Positions 20,533 to 32,211 of a stretch of DNA of 64,000 bases are shown here, piece by piece. The notes below the pieces were generated by a model. That model searched no databases, had not been told where the DNA came from, and saw only the letters and a program-made list of their open reading frames with translations. How positions within the stretch are numbered: the stretch's first letter is position 1; every line of letters begins with the position of its first letter. The position numbers and the translations under genes were made by a program. This stretch comes from Galeopsis tetrahit (Eukaryota > Streptophyta > Magnoliopsida > Lamiales > Lamiaceae): the NCBI GenBank assembly GCA_963675135.1, contig OY776128.1:68888670-68952669 (forward strand), in the 5' to 3' direction.

Positions 20533-22525
20533 GGGCTCTTAATGTACCTCTATCTCCAATAGTGCATGGTAAAGTGAAGGATCCGGGATCCCTAAGCTTT
20601 GGAGGTAGCTTAGCTTGAATTATGGAGCTACAATGTTCGGCTAAATGCACCGTCTCATATGCCTCCATTTCCCTCTTGTGTGACATTATCTCCTTCAAGA
20701 ATTTGAAGTAATGTGGTATTTGTTCAAGAGCTTCGGCGAAAGGGATGTTGATATGGAGTTTCTTGAACATCTCCGCAAACTTGACAAACTTGCTATCCAA
20801 GTTCTTCTTCTTCATCCTTTGAGGATATGGGAGGGGCATTACATTTTTACTAAACAAAGGAGGGATTGCCTCCCCACTCTTCTTCTCCCCTTCTTTCTCT
20901 TTCACTATGCCATCATCTTTGTTAACACCCTCGGGTGTCATTACCACTTCCTCCTCTAACGGCATCTTGGGCCCTTCGTAGCTTGTCCCACTTCTTAGCC
21001 TTATGGCGTTGCATTGCTCCTTAGGATTTAGCTCCGTGTTAGAGGGGAATTGCCCCGGAACGTGTTGCTTTCCAATGATGGTGGCAAGTTGGCCCATTTG
21101 CTTTTCCATAGCTTTCATGTGAGTGGTCACATCTTTGATCATCTCACCATGCTCATCAAGTTTTTGCCATATCTTTGCCACATTTTGCTTAGTCTCATTC
21201 ATGAAATTCTTCGTTTCTCCCATGAATACACCAAACATCTCTTCCAAGGACAACTTTGATGGAGATTCCACAATTTCACCATCTCTTACGTTGAAATTCG
21301 GAGGTGGGATGATAGCATTCCTTGTGTTGGCATAAGAGAAGTTTTCATGGTTTCTCAAGCCGGGATGGTAATGATTTGGATTAGGAGGATTTTGCCTCTC
21401 ATTCCAACCTCTTTCTCGAAAATAACGGTCCCGTTGGTTGTTCATGAAATGGGCCTCCTCATATTGATCATTATTGGGCTCCACTAGTGCTTTGACCGTC
21501 ATCAAAGAGATTAGCTTGTGCATTTTATTGGATAAGTTGACACTTTCTTCCGAATTTTGAGTGGAAGCTACTTTCCGGGCTTGCCTTCTCTCGGATGGCC
21601 ATTGGTGTCCGTTCTTTGCCATCTCCTCTAGAAGCACATAGCCTTCATCCGTCGTCTTTCCTAGCAAAGAACCTCCACCGGCCGAGGCATCCACCATCCC
21701 TCTCGTTCGATGGTCCATCCCGTTGTAGAAGTAACAAATCAATTGGTCTCTTGAGAAGCCATGTTGAGGGCAACTCCTTATCAAATCCTTAAAACGCTCC
21801 CAAGCCTCGGCTAACGACTCATCATCATCTTGCATAAATGAGGAGATCTCCCCTCGTATCTTGATGGTCTTGCTTGGAGGAAAATACTTCATAAGGAAGG
21901 CATCAACAAGGTCGGCCCAATTCTCAATCGTCCTTAAATCAAGAGACATGTACCACTGTTTTGCACGATCACAGAGTGAGAAGGGGAAAAGTTGCAAGCG
22001 GATATAGTCTTGGGGAACACGGTTGATCTTAACCGTTCCACTTATCTCTAGGAATTGAGATAAATGGAGGTTAGGATCCTCCTTCGACAACCCTCCGAAT
22101 TGGTTGTTTTGAACCATCATGATTAAGGCCGACTTGAGCTCAAAGTTATGAGTATCAACGGGTTCCCGACCCGCTCCTCCATAGGGTCTTGGGATAGGGC
22201 GGAAATGGTCTCTCAAAACTCGTTGATTCCCGTTTTCCTCCCGTTGCTCTACATTTCTTTCCATCCCAATGTTCTCTTCAACTCTACGACGAAAGTTATC
22301 CCTTAGCACCCCTTGAGGTCGGTTACCTCCATTCCCGTTAGGTTCCTCGACTCCTTCGACTCCGTGATTTTCAAGTTCCTCCTCTTCTTCAACCGGATTC
22401 TCCCTTCGGTTCATTCTTTCCAAATCTATTCTTCTCCTTTCGGCGTTCCTTCTTCGACAATTGGCTTCAATCTCCAGATCTAAGGGTAACACTTCTTGTT
22501 GGTTCCTCCTAGATCGTGTGATCAT
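20533..22525 (-). pseudogene. Athila-like Gag, 5' part of Gag-Pro
   Basis: ATG at 22525 (MITRSRRNQQEVLPLDLEIE). An Arg/Glu-rich N-terminus is followed by the Retrotrans_gag domain around residues 130-280 (FPFSLCDRAKQWYMSL, FLMKYFPPSKT, ESLAEAWERFKDLIRSCP). A helical segment (MKAMEKQMGQLATIIGKQH) and a proline-rich tail leading toward the protease come next. At 20533 the frame runs into copia LTR sequence; the true continuation is 5845-5157. No internal stop before the insertion, so the protein was probably intact when the copia element landed. Confidence 0.9.
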
Positions 22526-22680
22526 AAACCATGTCTATCAAAAGAGCAAACGAGAGTGAGAAATACAAATAAGCTCAAAGTAACAAACACAAATATTTTT
22601 TTGGATTTTTGCAAATAAAGAAAGCAAATAAATTGTCTAAACTAAAACTCTCCTAGCCTACACTCTAGAGCTTATAAAAA
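22526..22680 (-). other. Leader of the Athila-like element
   Basis: Short untranslated stretch between the primer-binding site and the Gag ATG. AT-rich, nothing else seen. Confidence 0.7.
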
Positions 22681-22700
22681 CCTCCCCGGCAGCGGCGCCA
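22681..22700 (-). other. Primer-binding site (tRNA-Asp-like)
   Basis: The minus strand reads TGGCGCCGCTGCCGGGGAGG six bases inside the LTR. It matches the form known for Athila elements (complement of tRNA-Asp 3' end, TGGCGCCGTTGCCGGGGA), with one difference. Confidence 0.85.
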
Positions 22701-22706
22701 TAAACT

Positions 22707-24273
22707 TGATACACGTGTTATGCAACACTAAATAAACAACCGCAAGTGTACGGCGTCTATTGTAGCGTGATAAGCACGAGGTCGATCCCACAGGGAGGTT
22801 AAGTGTAAAAGGGTAGTTTGCTAGTCAAGTTCTAAGTAGACGTGATCGATAATTTGAATATGATGATTTACTCTAAAATTACCTAACAAGTGTCACAAAT
22901 AAGTAATAAAGAGCAAAGACGAAATGGATCAAATACCAAGCAAATAAGTAAAACGAAAGTGAAACGGATGTAACTCAAAGAAAGAAAGTGGGTTCCAAGG
23001 CGATTGTAACACTTAGATGTCCGTTTATGAATGTTATCTCGTTTAGATGGCCATTAAGTTTATCTCATATAGGGTGATCACACAAGAAGAATTAATTAAT
23101 CTCTCGATCTAATTAACCAAAGGCGCAATGCAACATAGGCTCGTATTTCTACCTTACAAACATTACACCGCCTAAAAGAGCTCCTAAGACCATTCGATTC
23201 CCTCTCCGATAATTAATCCTCTCTCGAGCTCATAATAATATCGGGTTGCATGCTTGCATACGATTAAATGAAATAAATCTCTCGATCTTACTCCAATTAA
23301 CAATAGATAAGCAAATCATCATGGCCAATAACAACATGCTTGACAATGGATAATTAAACATGTAAATAGGAAACAAACACCAATTATAGCAAAAAATTAC
23401 TCATAAACATCAATCCAAGTCTTACAATGCCTTAGAACCACAAAGTTTTTAGCTAACTACTAACATAATCAAATTACAAAGTCCAAATGAAATAACTAAA
23501 TAAAAAGGAAAAGAAAGAGAAAGCTTAGTCTAGAATGTGGTAGGGAATGGAATTTGGGAGCTATTGCATCCTTTCTTCCTTGATTTGATGAAGAATTGAG
23601 AGAGAAATGACCAAATCACCTCCAAATATGTGTAACTATGTGTGAATTTGGGGGAGGATGTCTTGGGTTTCAAGAATGAGGCCTTATATAGTGTTGGGGA
23701 AGGGTTTGGATGCCAAAATTGCAAGTTGGTCCCTCAAAAATGGAGAAAATGGCCAAAAACCCCCGAAAATGTTGTCACCCGGCCGGGTGGGTTTCACCCG
23801 GGCACCCCACCCGGCCAAATTACGAATGTCTTGGAAAATTGGCCTTGCCCGGGTCGAAACCACCCGGCCGGGTGGGTTTCACCCGGGCCAAATTCGAACA
23901 TCTCTCAAATCTGCCCTTGCCCGGGTGGTTTTGACCCGCCCGGGTCGTTTTTGACCCGCCCGGGTCGATTCTACCCGGGTATGTTTTTTTTCGTCTCTTC
24001 GTATCTCGAGCTTCCGACCTCCGATTGACTCGATTCTTTTTTTCATTCCACTCCATTTTTGAGACGAATCCAACGGTGCACTCCTCTTCCTGATCCAGTC
24101 ACTTGTGGTATGTGTTTTGCTCCAAATTCCATCGTTTTACCTATAAAATCGACAAAACAATACCTTTCTCTCATTTTGGCTAAAACAATCATATTCCATG
24201 CATAATTCAATGAAATCCACATCAAAATATACTTCACATGTGCATCTAAAACGCGTAAATTCCACCCGAATCA
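22707..24273 (-). repeat. 5' LTR of the Athila-like element (1567 bp)
   Basis: Partner of 1898-3445. Longer chiefly because one extra GACCCGCCCGGGTCG-type unit lies around 23936-23965. Carries the same CCCGGG palindrome island at 23776-23980. Confidence 0.92.
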
Positions 24274-24278
24274 TAGAG

Positions 24279-25170
24279 CTGACGTGGACCAATAGAAAAG
24301 CGACAACAAACACCTAAAAGTTGACACGTCACAAGGCTCAAGAAGGGAAACGTTAAAGATACACTGAATATTACATGGAAATGTAATATTCAGAATATCA
24401 ATCAAAAGATTATGTTTCTTGAAATATTGGAGATTTGAATGTTATCCTCCAACGATAATATTTTAAATCTACACTATATATACGATTTCAAGTTCATACA
24501 TCACGCATGTGTGAGGGGATGCCAAGGTTGAGCTAATGTTCATAAGTGTTCATCATCAAAAAGGCTCAAGAAGAACTTCAAAGAAGAAATCCACCAAGCA
24601 TACCCTTACCCCTAGTAAGTGAGCTCATATCATCTATAAGTCAGTATAGTCTTATATATATCCTAAATTTAGAGAGAATTTCTCAATTCTAGCATGAGGC
24701 TAAATCAGATTGTAAGGAAAATTCTCACACCTAATCCATACACGAAACTCACCTTCTATCCTAAACCCTTAGAAGATAGGTTGAGTGACTCACAAAAAAG
24801 AAACATCAAAGTCATCACTGTAAGAGTGCTAGCCCCTCCTAAGTCTTCTCTTGGGACTCTAAAGTAGCAAGACGTGTTACTCTTGACACGCTAAATATTA
24901 CAAGCCCTTGGAAGGGATTAATATCACAGTTGGGTTGTAAGAGTGGATGTAGGACAAAGAGGTCTGAACCACTATAAATGACGATGTTATTTATTGCTTT
25001 AGCATGCATGTTTTCATATTATATATCATAGCTTTCAAAGTATATTTTGTATTAGCTGATATTTTCTCGTTAGTCATGGCAAAGCAATGACTCTGGATTG
25101 GCTCGTCATTCTGAGTTAAGAAAGGTATTATGGAGAAAATTCTGGCATTGACATTAGCAAGAGGAGCAAC
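24279..25170 (+). repeat. Right part of the old copia-type LTR
   Basis: Continues from 1892 after removing the gypsy element. Includes 'gtggatgtagga' and 'ctgaaccactataaat', which resemble the same region of the younger copia LTR read on its coding strand. The end is not clear: I see GAGCAACC near 25165 but no matching target duplication for the left flank (ataat). Confidence 0.45.
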
Positions 25171-27498
25171 CTAATAGTCAATTAATTGAATGATGGATAT
25201 ATCGAATAGTTACTTTAGGTCTCATTCGGTAGATATGTTGATATATCTATGGTTAGGTTCAAATATCTCAACTGATTCAAATTGAATAGCAAATAATAAT
25301 GTGTTTTCAGTCATTTAGTATGCATACACAAAAGTGTATTTTTGCGTGTTGGGTAAAAAAATTGTTTTAAATTTGATTAGATTTATATCTTAGAACGGAT
25401 AATCACCAATCTATCTTGAGTTAATCTACCCTACCAAACTAGTTCTTATATGTGTCTGAATTTATGACTTGTTTCTGAATAAAGATGCTGATTTTAAATC
25501 CCAAAGTGATATAATACAATGCTCCTACAGTATTATATACTTGGTATTCAAATTCGTTCCATAAACACAATGCTCCTTCAAAGATGTATACTAAACACCC
25601 TCGCTCCCCACAATGCGATTTGTTCCGTACGTACACATTTTATGAGGCACTTAAATCTCAAATTAGTTTTAACAAATTCCCCAAATCTCTCATCATAAAT
25701 TCAAATTCAATTCCATTGGCAGTGCAAATCCCTAAAAATGAAACCCCAAAAGTGTGAAGAAACTACTGATCTCGGGCATGGGCATATATGCGTGTGGAAA
25801 GCTTCATTGGAACGTACACTATAAACATGAGATTGAAACGTTCGACTTGAATAGCCATGTGTATGGAGTGGTGGTTGAGCTTCATTGGAGCAGAATATTA
25901 AGATCTTTTAGGAGAGAATAAAGGCCCACCGTTTTGTTAGTGTTTTGAATTTGATCACATTTCTTGTTAATACATTTGGGCATTTGGGACCTCATCAACA
26001 TGAGTTTTCGTTACACTAAACTAAAATAAGGAGATATATTTTTAGTTTACAGTGATTATGTTATCTCATCCACTGTAAAATCTCCAATATAATTTTCTTA
26101 ACTATTTTGGTGTAGTGTGTGTATACGTGTGAATATGTTTATTCATACTATGTGCAAAATTACACATGATGGGATATTGGAATTGGATTTTACAAAATCT
26201 TCGTTTGTTATAATGGGATATTGGAATTGGATTTTTTTTAGTTAACCAACGTTTGGTAGTTGAGAGATATATATTCAAGTTAATTTGGACAAACATTTGT
26301 CTTTTCATCATCTTTAATTCGATTTGATCTTGGTTTGTGTTGATTGAGGTAGCTGTATCTTTGATTTGGGAGTTGAGAGATAGATTGAGAGAGAGATTTT
26401 CAAGATTGTATAATCAAAATTGTTAAAAATCTATGCTTAAAAATGGGGTCAAATGCTGAAGTGCTATTAAAGTCGGTGAGGTATTTATATGATAGAGTGT
26501 ATGGCTTCTTATAAACATTCTTGCATATTTTGTTCTGATCTTTATAAATGCATTTAGTTAAAAATTACTATGAAAGTTATTTACTCTTGACTTCAGCTTT
26601 ACATGTTACCTTAAAGCTCCCTAATTTGTCTAATATTTTGATTCTCTTTCAGCACCAAATCTACGAAAGAGGAACGAAAGAGGAAGGTGGTTATGAATTT
26701 CGAGAAGAGGAGACTCTCAGGTTTAAAATGGTTATTTGGTTTGTTGATCCTGCAAATTTGAAAGTGATGGTCACACAAGTTTAAATAGGGCTACGTACCA
26801 TCCCTTTTGTTGTTTTTTGTTTATTTTTGGACATTATGTTAATGTACGACTTTGTTATCATACAAGGTGTGTATGACTCTTGTTCCTACTGTGTAATCCT
26901 AATTTTGTTGTTGTGATTATGTTGTGGGTCTGCTAATCATCCCCAAATGTGGTTATATAATTTTTGTGGTTGTAAAGTGGGGATATAACTAGTTAATGAC
27001 TTTATGCCCCCAATTGTGATTTTGTTATTTTGTGTCGGTAGAGTGAGGTTGTAATGTATGCCACTAAAGTATATAAACGTTATCAAAATATATGCAAATG
27101 GTATCAGAACGTATGCAAAATATGCAATATGCAATGTTTTGGGTCATATGCAAATTTATTTAAAAATATGCAAATTCATTTATAAATATGCAAATTCAGT
27201 ATATGCATTATTTATTGCTAGTATGCGATGTGTAAAATGCATTGTTTGTTGCTAATATGCTAGTATTGTGTAAAAAATCTAAATAAAATAGAAATAAAAA
27301 ATTTAATTTATAATTTAAAATTTGAATGTAAATAATTTTTAAATAAAACTTAAATACAAAAATTAAAGAAAAAAACGTGAAATAAAAGTTAAAAAAAAAA
27401 GGGCTAGTTTCTCAATTTCATTTAAAAAAATTATTCTACTCATTATTCCATTTTTTTTTAATTCAACAGTATGTTAGCATTGAAAATTGTGTCTTTAA
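25171..27498. other. AT-rich intergenic region, no gene seen
   Basis: No frame with recognisable protein content. Local features are a duplicated 'gggatattggaattggatttt' (about 26171-26237) and a cluster of ATATGCAAAT/ATGCAAAT motifs at 27070-27210. Confidence 0.6.
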
Positions 27499-27541
27499 TC
27501 TTATACTAAAAGGAGATATTTCTCTCCTATGTTTGACATGT

Positions 27542-27909
27542 GGCTCTCCAGCTCTTGACATGTGGATCCTATTTTTTCACCTAATGCCACGTCCTTTGAC
27601 ACGTGTCATAAAATAACTATTCATCACATAAAACCTACTTGAAGAAGAGAAAGAGACATCGCTCCTCCATAACTGAAAAATTAAATTTGTCATGGATTAT
27701 CACATGAGGAAGCTGAACAGGCTATGGCTCTCCAGCTCTTGACATGTGGATCCTATTTTGCAACCTCATGCCACGTCCTTTGACACGTGTCATAAAATAA
27801 CTATTCATCACATAAAACCTACTTGAAGAAGAGAAAGAGACACCGCTCCTCCATAACTGAAAAATTAAATTTGTCATTGATTATCACATAAGGGAGCTGA
27901 ACAGGCTAT
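27542..27909. repeat. 184-bp tandem duplication inside the Helitron
   Basis: Units 27542-27725 and 27726-27909 begin GGCTCTCCAGCTCTTGACAT and end ACAGGCTAT, with only a few differences. Each contains the palindrome GACACGTGTC, a G-box-like core that plant bZIP/bHLH factors bind. Confidence 0.9.
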
Positions 27910-27941
27910 AAGTAGCTTTTAAACAGACGAACTATTCAATG

Positions 27942-28570
27942 GCAGAAGAAACTCAAATCCAGCTCCAAAGCCTCCAATTTGGTAATCTTCTTTTAAAAAA
28001 AATCTGATTTCGAATATCTTTATTTATGCTTCTATGCGATTTTACTGTTTATTATGTAGTTTGTTTATGTTGTTTTATTAATTTTGTTTATGTTATTGGC
28101 ATTGTCGTGCCTTTTCTATTCTAATTAGGCGTGTGGGATGTCTATTTATACAACTAACACTGATTGATCCATTTATTGACTACAACCTCATCATGGTGGA
28201 TATATTTTCACAAAATGGGTCAACCCCTCGACATTCATGGACATTTCATTCCAGGTATGTTTTGGATGAACTTAACCAAAATGTTGGCTTTGAATTTGTA
28301 TAATCATATTTCATGTGTAATTGATATATTATACTCCGTATTAAAAAAGATTTTACATTTCTATACTAATAAGTTTGAAGTCTCTGAATGGGTCATGGTT
28401 TGTATGTTTGATGGGATAAGCTTGGTAGAAAGAATGATAGAAGTAAAGACAATGAAAAAGAAATGAAGCAGCTCAACCGTCTTTTTCCAACTAAAGTGCC
28501 TGTACAGATTCTCCAGGTGATTAGTATATTGACTTCTGGGTGCCTCTGACATATTTTTTATTTTAAAAAT
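27942..28570 (+). pseudogene. Unidentified gene-like fragments in the Helitron
   Basis: 27942 opens MAEETQIQLQSLQFG followed by a GT (GTAATC), like a first exon and donor. Further short gene-like stretches lie near 28160-28260 and 28455-28517 (the last encoding KQLNRLFPTKVPVQILQ, then GT). They do not form one frame and I recognise no family, so captured exons are only a possibility. Confidence 0.3.
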
Positions 28571-29359
28571 ATTAGTGCAAATGTTGAATGTACCTGTCCC
28601 ATATCTTTTGATTAATTTACCTTAGTTCTTTTAAATAAAAGACACCATTCAATTTAAGTTTTAGTTTATCTTTATCTGTGTCAAACTTTGATAGCCATTG
28701 TGGTTGGAGGATTAGTTATTTTATCAATGGAAATTGGATTGTGCTACTTCATTAGCACATGTGGGAAGAAGAATGGAAAATACGAGACAATATCGTGTTA
28801 CATATAGAATTTATCAGTTGTTTTGACTCGACTGACTATCTTAGCTAAGAAGTTTCATGTTTAATTGTTGGCGATTTGTGTTCATATAATAAATGTTGTG
28901 TAAAGTGTCATGGCAGTTGTAAATTGAAACCACCATCATATATGTAACTATTGTTTTCCTGGGATATTCAAGCTCAAGTTGCAACAAGGTTAGATGGAAT
29001 TCATTTTATTTTTTTATCAAATTTCCACATACCAGTCAAAATCTCTGATTCGCTAAAGACTGATGCAATTTATAATTTTATTATGCACGGGTAATGAATA
29101 ATTTTGCTTTACCCGTTACCACGTTATTTAATTTCTTATGTTATGGTTTGCTTCAATTCTGGAATTGCATTAGTGCGTGTGGTGGGAATTTAATTATCGG
29201 TTTCTTAAATTCTTCCTCTATATTTCAATTGTATGTAGTACAATTTAATTATTTTCCTTGTGAAATTGTTGATCATTCTCAATTCTCCATAGAAATATGA
29301 GTTGCATGCTGGGTAGGAGGGGAAGAACCGAAACCGGTCCAGTAACCAGTAGGTGATGA

Positions 29360-29590
29360 AGTCACAATCCTCAATTTGATCAAAGCCAAAAGGGATTTAG
29401 GCATTTGGAAAAGACATATATATCACACTTGAGAACAAGATCACTAAAAAATGTTGTCACCAAAGTACTCAAATCATTGTTGGCTAAAAATCTGATGAAA
29501 GAGGTGAAGAACATTCAAAATAAGGCAGGAAAACACTACATGGCTGTTGAATTCAAACCCTCCAACGAAATAAGCGGAGACGATGCTACA
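29360..29590 (+). pseudogene. RNA polymerase III subunit RPC6/RPC34-like fragment
   Basis: One frame encodes LNLIKAKRDLGIW; a shift near 29423 leads to a second frame with VLKSLLAKNLMKEVKNIQNK and KHYMAVEFKPSNEISGD. Together they match the winged-helix region of plant RPC6 (family pattern: GIW..., KNLIKEV, KHYMAVEFEPS). RPC6 helps Pol III initiation. Here the piece is frameshifted, lacks both ends, and sits near the Helitron's 3' end, so I infer a captured and decayed host-gene fragment. Confidence 0.6.
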
Positions 29591-29922
29591 TGAACAGGTT
29601 AAAGGGTCCACCTTTAGGTACACATAAGGTTGCTACTCTAGAAGGAGTCCTCAATAGGGAAAGTTTAGGTCAAGGTCCCTATTCTTTGAGGCAGATCGTT
29701 CACCTGCTAGATGAATTTTTTAAAGAGTTTATTTTTTGTTTATTTTGTGTTTTTGTTGTGGTTAGTGATAGATTAAGAATTATGTCTATGTTGGGCTAAG
29801 ATTGAGTGTAAAGTATGAATATTTTATTTGAAGCAAGCAAACAATGAAAATAATGGTATATATATCTATGCATATTAAGAAACATCCAATAAGCCACGTG
29901 CATTGCACAGACAAAAAACTAG

Positions 29923-31190
29923 TTATTAATTAATGAGATGATGAGATCTAGTATTTCTATTGAATGATAGACATCAAATTAAAGTGATGCTTTAGTCAAA
30001 TTTTTTGATGAGACTAGGAAGGTAATTAGAATAATAATTATTATTTAGGAGAAAAAAAAAGTGTCATACTTATAAGAATTGAGATTGTTAAGTGTCATTT
30101 CGTTTAAAAAAAATCGGAATAAAAAAAATCTGAACAAGTGAAAATATTATGTCATATTAATAACAATATTAATAACTAATAAACTACTAAATTAAAGATT
30201 AATAACTAATAAACTATATTAAACTAAAAAATTTAACTGATATTAATAATTTATCGTTTGATGATAATGCTGGACTAAGTAAAATAATCTATCGTCTCAT
30301 CACTTAACAATCAACAACCTTGACGATGATGGTTGACTCAAAACAAAGGGGGCAAACACTATGCTATACTTATTTTCCATCTCAAAATGTTGAATTAATA
30401 TTTCAGCATCATGCCCCGAAAAACTCACTTTCAATCCTTCTTGACTCCTAATATCCCTTTCCAAACCACCAATTTGTGCCCTTCTTGATTCCTAATATCC
30501 ATCTATCTCTAACATGGATGGCTAGTGGGTATGGGTATATTAGCTTCTGAAAATCTCTAACATGGCTGACATGTGGGTATATTAGCTTCTGAAAATTGTT
30601 TAGTTGTTTAGCGATCTTTATTGAACCATAAATATTTTTCGATGAGATGAGATCTTAGAGTAGATGAACTCAACTAAGAAAAGTCTTCAAATCATGGTTA
30701 TGTTGCTCAATAAAGTAATTAATAACCTATATATTATCCTCCTTAGGTCTCTCTGTCATTTTTTACTTGACACTCACATCGAGTAAGTCCGCGACTCCTT
30801 TCCCCTGTCGTCGGTGCCACATCATTTTTTATTTTTATTTTTGTCTTTTCAAAATACAAACATTTTCCAACGAATATTAACTGTATTCTTAATAAAATAT
30901 TAATATGAGATTCTGAGAATTTCCAACAAATATTACCTGTATTTTTTATAAAATATTGATATGAGTTTCTGAGAAAAAATTAATGAGCGATTTAAAAAAA
31001 TTAATGAAAGAAAATATTAATGGCGTTAATTAGTTAGAATAATTTGATAGAGATAATATTAAATTAAATATAAAAGAAGATTTTTTTTATAATTTTGATA
31101 TGAATTAAAAAAAAATTAATATTGGATTAAGTTTAAATTAAATATAAATAAGGATTTATTGACGTGGTAATGCCAGCGGTGGGCACAAAA
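29923..31190. other. AT-rich intergenic region, no gene seen
   Basis: Only short frames without recognisable content on both strands. No repeat boundary found between the Helitron and the LINE target duplication. Confidence 0.6.
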
Positions 31191-31293
31191 ATAGTGTCCA
31201 CTTGTGTACTCTTTTTTTTTGACAATATACAAGGAGTATACAAGATTAAAAGATACACATCTCCTTAATATATTGGGGAATATCATTTTCAAC

Positions 31294-32211
31294 TCAATCG
31301 TAAGGTGTTGAAAAATTCCAAGCTTCTTGAGCCATCGAATGTGCTGCCTGATTACGTTCTCTAGGGATATAGTCACAATCCCAGATTAGCAGCATCTTCA
31401 TGTGTCTTCTGATTTCTTGGACCAATTTATTCTCCATTCCTTCAAAAGTCATCGATGCTTGAATGGCCCCAACAGAATCAGCCGAATCCATTCTAAGACT
31501 GGATATCAAAATTTCATGTTTAAAACAGCATTCCAATCCCTTTAGTGCTGCCAATAATTCTGCTGCAACAACAGACCTTGGATTACAGATACGTTCACCC
31601 CCAGCCAGTATCACCGTACCTTTCCAATTATGAACCACAAATCCAACTGCAAAATAATTCTTTTCAATATTGAATGTAGCATCTGAACACAGGATAAGCT
31701 TATCATACTGCCTAGAATAATCATCCTTCATCATACAAAAATTAGGCTCCTTTTCCAGTGCTATCCATCCAAGATTTTGAAAATCATTCCAATAATCAAT
31801 CGCCCACTGGACTTTAAATATTTTAACAGAAGCCACATTACTCTTACCAAACTCCTTCGAATGGATCCAACTACACCTCTCCCTCCAAATAGCCCAAGCA
31901 ATAATAATAATCAACGAACAGAAGGGCTTATCAAATTGTTCCATAATGGCATAAACAAGCTGAAAAATCGTACCTGTAGTCAAATTTTTAATCTGCTTCC
32001 ATAATCTCTGGTCTTTCCACACCCTTTTAGCAAACCCACATAAAAAGAGAACATGCATCGAATCTGCAAAAAACGCACCACAACAAGAACATACAGAAGA
32101 AGTTGGAACATGATGGCTTACCAGATTCCCTTCCGTAGCTAACGACCCATTCAAAAATTTCCAACCAAAGATACGAATCTTTGGTGGAATTTTTAGTTTC
32201 CACAGATAATT
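31294..32211 (-). pseudogene. LINE ORF2 C-terminal part: zinc-binding region and RNase H
   Basis: Same frame as the RT ORF, separated by a TGA at 32212-32214. A Cys-rich zf-RVT-like part (CSCCGAFFADSMHVLFLCG) and the plant LINE RNase H domain follow (LCSDATFNIEKNYFAVGFVV, AAELLAALKGLE, LRMDSADSVGAI, IPRERNQAAHSMAQEA), keeping the D-E-D-H order. It would remove RNA from the RNA-DNA hybrid. Dead through the upstream nonsense codon. Confidence 0.85.

Larger units (their letters stand above)
1898..24273 (-). mobile_element. Athila-like Ty3/gypsy element, gag-protease only, split by a copia insertion
   Basis: Two LTRs (1898-3445 and 22707-24273), both TGATAC...GAATCA, are flanked by the 5-bp duplication tagag (1893-1897, 24274-24278). 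A primer site (22681-22700) and purine tract (3446-3461) set minus orientation. Without the 14.7-kb copia insert it is about 7.7 kb. It encodes Gag and an aspartic protease in one frame but has no reverse transcriptase, RNase H or integrase, so it should depend on partners for movement. The Gag motif FPFSLCDRAKQWYMSL and the tRNA-Asp-like primer site point to the Athila lineage. Confidence 0.9.
27499..29922 (+). mobile_element. Non-autonomous Helitron carrying gene fragments (2.4 kb)
   Basis: Starts TCTTATACTAAAAGGAG just after an A. Ends CACGTGCATTGCACAGAC-AAAAAACTAG just before a T. A 5' TC, a 3' CTAG preceded by a short GTGC-ATT-GCAC hairpin, and insertion between A and T with no target duplication are the plant Helitron signature. 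No Rep/helicase ORF is present. The interior holds a 184-bp tandem duplication and an RPC6-like gene fragment. Confidence 0.75.

Noticed and set aside
25140..25300. Right boundary of the old copia-like LTR
   Set aside because: GAGCAACC at about 25165 resembles an LTR end, but the flanking taata does not match the left flank ataat, so I did not assert a TSD.
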